Source: Leifsonia sp040686855 (GTDB taxonomy: Bacteria; Actinomycetota; Actinomycetes; Actinomycetales; Microbacteriaceae). From it: a stretch of 64,000 nucleotides of DNA. The stretch's first letter is position 1. Every line of letters begins with the position of its first letter. Below the pieces are notes generated by a model, which did not search any database, had not been told where the DNA came from, and saw nothing but the letters and a program-made list of their open reading frames with translations. The stretch spans positions 1,312,782 through 1,376,781 of the forward strand of contig NZ_JBFBOG010000002.1 in NCBI RefSeq assembly GCF_040686855.1, given 5' to 3'. The position numbers and the translations under genes are program-made. Of the stretch, positions 61,461-64,000 are shown one piece after another.

Positions 61461-62380
61461 TGCCCCAGCCGAAGGCCTACAGTCGTCAGTGGCGAGGCGT
61501 CCTCCGCGAGTACGCGGACCGCCTGAACATCTCCGACGCCACTCCGATCGTCACGCTCGGCGAGGGCGGCACGCCGCTCATCCCGGCCCCGGCGCTCTCT
61601 GCGCGCACCGGTGCGGACGTCTACGTGAAGTTCGAGGGCATGAACCCGACCGGGTCGTTCAAGGACCGCGGCATGACCATGGCCATCTCGAAGGCCGTCG
61701 AGCACGGCGCGAAGGCGGTCATCTGCGCCTCCACCGGCAACACCTCGGCGTCGGCGGCCGCCTACGCGACCCACGCGGGCATCCAGTCGGTCGTGCTCGT
61801 GCCGGAGGGCAAGATCGCGATGGGCAAGCTCAGCCAGGCGATCGCGCACAACGCGCAGCTGCTGCAGGTGCAGGGCAACTTCGACGACTGCCTCGACATC
61901 GCGCGCGAGTTGGCGACGAACTACCCGGTGCACCTGGTCAACTCCGTCAACCCCGACCGCATCGAGGGCCAGAAGACCGCCGCCTTCGAGGTCGTGGAAG
62001 CGCTCGGCGAGGCGCCGGACTTCCACATCGTGCCGGTCGGGAACGCGGGCAACTACACCGCCTACCACCGCGGCTACACCGAGGAGCTGCAGCGCGGCGA
62101 GTCGACCAGACTGCCGCGCATGTTCGGCTTCCAGGCCGCGGGCAGCGCCCCGATCGTGCTCGGGCACGCCGTGAAGGAGCCCGACACCATCGCGACCGCG
62201 ATCCGCATCGGCAACCCGGCCTCGTGGGAGCTCGCGCTCAACGCGCGCGACGACAGCGACGGCTACTTCGGCGCGATCGACGACGCCAAGATCCTGGAGG
62301 CGCACCGCATCCTCTCCGCCGAGGTCGGTATCTTCGTCGAGCCGGCGTCCGCGATCAGCGTCGCGCGAAGCAGGCAGTAG
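61460..62380 (+). CDS. thrC: Threonine synthase, 3' end lost at a junction
   Basis: The first 302 residues are a normal actinobacterial threonine synthase that makes threonine from O-phosphohomoserine. The PLP Lys is in NPTGSFKDRG near 64, STGNTSAS near 92, and GNAGNYTAYHRGY near 194. The native sequence ends near 62,365 after EPASAISVA, where the frame runs into AT-rich foreign DNA and stops at 62,380 (306 codons). The full protein is about 350 residues, so roughly the last 50 are missing. The real gene presumably continues elsewhere. Confidence 0.9.
   Translation: MPQPKAYSRQWRGVLREYADRLNISDATPIVTLGEGGTPLIPAPALSARTGADVYVKFEGMNPTGSFKDRGMTMAISKAVEHGAKAVICASTGNTSASAAAYATHAGIQSVVLVPEGKIAMGKLSQAIAHNAQLLQVQGNFDDCLDIARELATNYPVHLVNSVNPDRIEGQKTAAFEVVEALGEAPDFHIVPVGNAGNYTAYHRGYTEELQRGESTRLPRMFGFQAAGSAPIVLGHAVKEPDTIATAIRIGNPASWELALNARDDSDGYFGAIDDAKILEAHRILSAEVGIFVEPASAISVARSRQ
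62360..62370. other. Breakpoint between actinobacterial and Acinetobacter-like DNA
   Basis: Left of here the sequence is very GC-rich and encodes thrC; right of here it is AT-rich and encodes an MFS transporter on the minus strand. Both proteins are cut at the same place, sharing at most GCG (62363-62365). No insertion sequence, tRNA or target-site duplication is visible. The join looks like an artefact of assembly, library ligation or contamination. Confidence 0.9.
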
Positions 62381-62995
62381 TTTTAAAAAAGCAATTGAGC
62401 AAATAAAACAGATTGCCCCAAGTAAACCTAAGGCGGTGCGCCAAGAAAAATATTCAACCAAAATACCCATGCCGACACGGCCCATCATGCCACCAAAAGC
62501 CGTACCTGCAATATATAAACCCATGGTTTTACCCAAGTGTTCAGGTGCAATTTCTTCGGCAATCCAAGCCATTGTCACTGCTGGCACACCGCCGAGCAGT
62601 AAACCTTCTAAAGCGCGTGCTATCAGCAAACTGTGCCAGTTAGGGGTAAACATTGAGATAATATTTAAAATTGCGGCACACAGCATTGATGTAAAAATTA
62701 CACCGCGACGGCCAAGGGCTTGTGAAAAAGCACTCGATAGCACAATTGAAATCGCTAAAAAGGCAGTTGTTAATGACAGGGCTAAAGAGCTACTCGCGGG
62801 GCTAATTTGGAAACTTTGGCTAAATGCAGGCAACAGCGGCTGTACACAATAAATCAGTGAGAAACTGGCAAAACCTACGAGGAATAAAGCAAATCCTGCG
62901 TGTTTATAGGCCTTAGTCCCTTTGTGAATCCACTCACGGGAAAGAACAGAAGTTACCTCAGTGCTTAAGGTACTGGGTGTAGATGAAGAACTCAT
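62366..62995 (-). CDS. MFS transporter, N-terminal half (YnfM-like)
   Basis: The first 210 residues of an MFS transporter are encoded, with about six membrane helices after a hydrophilic N-terminus of about 30 residues. Signature ALGRRGVIFTSML near 90 is the loop 2-3 motif, and GLLLGGVPAVTMAWIAEEI near 130 resembles E. coli YnfM. The protein would normally be about 410 residues; the rest is lost at the junction. An open frame continues into the antisense of thrC but is not real. Codon use is AT-rich, quite unlike the other genes here. It is divergent from a LysR gene, as ynfM is from ynfL. Confidence 0.9.
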
Positions 62996-63119
62996 ATCAT
63001 GACCATGACAGAAAGAAAGTGCAGTGCTTGAAGGCGTGCTGCATCGAGAAAATTCGATAAATTAAAATTAGCAATTTGAATGGTATTTTTCTAATATATT
63101 TAACAATGGGTCATGATAT
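62994..63119. repeat. Pair of 11-bp inverted repeats in the MFS-LysR gap
   Basis: ATATCATGACC at 62994-63004 and its exact complement GGTCATGATAT at 63109-63119 flank most of the divergent gap; the left arm covers the MFS start codon. They could be regulator-binding sites for the LysR protein. The gap also holds an AT-rich region at about 63060-63105. Confidence 0.6.
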
Positions 63120-63134
63120 GTTTTATATATAGCG

Positions 63135-64000
63135 ATGGAACTAAGACATATACGCTACTTTTTAGCGGTAGCAGAAGAAAAAAACTTTACCAAAGCTGCG
63201 CAACGCTTAAACATGAGCCAGCCGCCTTTAAGCATGCAAATACGAGACTTAGAAGAAGAGCTAGGTGCAGATTTATTTATTCGATCACCTCATGGGGTAG
63301 AGCTGACCGAAGCGGGGCTTGCCTTTTTAAATGCAATTCAGCCAGTACAGCAGCGTGTAGAAGATGCAGCGAGCTTAGTTAAACAAGTGGCAAATGGCGA
63401 AGTGGGTCAACTACGATTAGGTTTTACTGGCACTTCAATGTTGAATCCTTTCATTCCTAAATGTGTTCGCTATTTTCAGCAGCAATATCCGAAAGTGAAT
63501 TTAAAACTTGAAGAAGCCAACACCTTACTTCTCATCGATTTATTGCTCGAAGATCGCTTAGATGTCGCGATTATTCGCTCACCTCGCAACATTCCAGATA
63601 GTTTAATTATTCAAGAATTATTAGCAGAACCCCTCATTGCTGCTTTGCCTTCCGAGTCTTTTCAACTCGACGATGCATCATCAGAAATTGATTTAACCGC
63701 GCTGCGAGAACTTGATTTTATTGTCTCGCCGCCATCCATTAGTGCAGGGCTTTTTGATGCGATTAAACAGGCCTGCCATGAGCGTGGCTTTGAACCGAAA
63801 ATTGGACAAAATGCTCCGCAAATTGTGTCGATTTTATCATTAGTGTCTGCAAATTTGGGGGCGTCTTTGGTTCCCGAGTCGACCAAACAATTGCAAATAC
63901 AGGGTGTGGCTTATCGCTCTTTGAAAGCGCCTGTTCCTACGGTGGGTTTAGGGCTTGCTTATAAGAAACATGCCCCTTCGCAAATGGCAATTAATTTTGC
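63135..64000 (+). CDS. LysR family transcriptional regulator, 3' truncated by window end
   Basis: About 288 residues are visible, starting MELRHIRYFLAVAEEKNFTK and followed by the LysR helix-turn-helix (AAQRLNMSQPPLSMQIRDLE, residues about 20-39) and an effector-binding domain from about 90. It runs to the window edge without a stop and lacks only its last few residues. It resembles YnfL/BenM-group regulators of gammaproteobacteria and is probably the regulator of the divergent MFS gene. Base composition is AT-rich like that gene. Confidence 0.92.
   Translation, partial: MELRHIRYFLAVAEEKNFTKAAQRLNMSQPPLSMQIRDLEEELGADLFIRSPHGVELTEAGLAFLNAIQPVQQRVEDAASLVKQVANGEVGQLRLGFTGTSMLNPFIPKCVRYFQQQYPKVNLKLEEANTLLLIDLLLEDRLDVAIIRSPRNIPDSLIIQELLAEPLIAALPSESFQLDDASSEIDLTALRELDFIVSPPSISAGLFDAIKQACHERGFEPKIGQNAPQIVSILSLVSANLGASLVPESTKQLQIQGVAYRSLKAPVPTVGLGLAYKKHAPSQMAINF

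Noticed and set aside
61316..62995. Apparent 559-residue fusion of the MFS transporter with an antisense thrC tail
   Set aside because: The reading frame crosses the chimeric breakpoint by chance; only the first 210 residues are real MFS sequence.
62366..64000. Recent horizontal transfer of an MFS/LysR pair
   Set aside because: Both the host gene and the transferred gene are cut at the same base with no mobile element, and a chimera explains this more simply.

Overview
The first 62.36 kb come from the chromosome of a high-GC actinobacterium. The best guess is a Leifsonia-like member of the Microbacteriaceae. This is inferred from the very GC-rich sequence, frequent GTG starts, a HAIR heat-shock operator (HspR type), a DtxR/IdeR-type iron box, and protein sequences that read as Microbacteriaceae. 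The last 1.63 kb (about 62,366-64,000) is AT-rich DNA with gammaproteobacterial character, most like Acinetobacter. It joins the actinobacterial DNA inside two genes at once, and I read it as a chimeric join rather than a natural transfer.

Layout. 0-5.6 kb: start of a probable winged-helix protein, a nine-helix membrane protein, a GH15 glucoamylase/trehalase coupled to a small membrane protein, a DUF2000 gene divergent from an Lrp/AsnC regulator, and an aldo/keto reductase. 5.7-10.9 kb: a ClpC-type unfoldase behind a HAIR element, then a bifunctional class A penicillin-binding protein with a PASTA domain. 10.9-19.9 kb: mixed housekeeping genes (HD hydrolase, zinc alcohol dehydrogenase with a Nudix hydrolase, DUF1345, DUF1905, lipase maturation factor, cysteine hydrolase, EEP phosphatase). 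20-22.7 kb: a LigD-type polymerase convergent with an ATP-dependent DNA ligase, then a stand-alone SIP C-terminal domain protein behind an iron box and a pair of related hairpins.

22.8-30.1 kb: a seven-gene minus-strand run (TPM-domain protein, PspA, arginase-family protein, crotonase, disulfide oxidoreductase, small HExxH protein, SDR). 30.3-31.7 kb: a class I amidotransferase hydrolase convergent with a protein-isoaspartate methyltransferase, separated by a long hairpin. 31.8-38.5 kb: a sugar locus with a ROK regulator, an ABC importer (binding protein and two permeases, no ATPase), a GH4 glycosidase and a BadF-type sugar kinase. 38.6-45.1 kb: an epimerase, an MscS channel, an alpha/beta hydrolase, MsrB and MsrA, and an ABC-2 exporter pair. 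45.1-54.8 kb: RlmC, a GH3 beta-glucosidase and a complete Opp/Dpp-type ABC importer under a divergent TetR regulator. 54.8-62.4 kb: tRNA-Arg(CCG), a lipoprotein, argS, a DUF2993 protein, a small unknown gene, and the lysA-hom-thrC amino-acid operon, whose thrC is cut at the junction. 62.4-64 kb: half of a YnfM-like MFS transporter divergent from a LysR regulator that runs off the window.

How the genes work together. Two carbohydrate systems dominate. Each couples an ABC importer to a cytosolic glycosidase and a dedicated regulator (ROK with GH4 and kinase; TetR with GH3). LysA, Hom and ThrC form the aspartate-family biosynthesis block. Translational coupling by 4-nt GTGA or ATGA overlaps is very common. 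No gene-free stretch longer than 300 bases was found. I saw no CRISPR array, insertion sequence, prophage or rRNA. No convincing new multi-gene system stands out. The best leads are the chimeric junction, the iron-box SIP-domain gene, the hairpin families and the HAIR-controlled ClpC-like gene.
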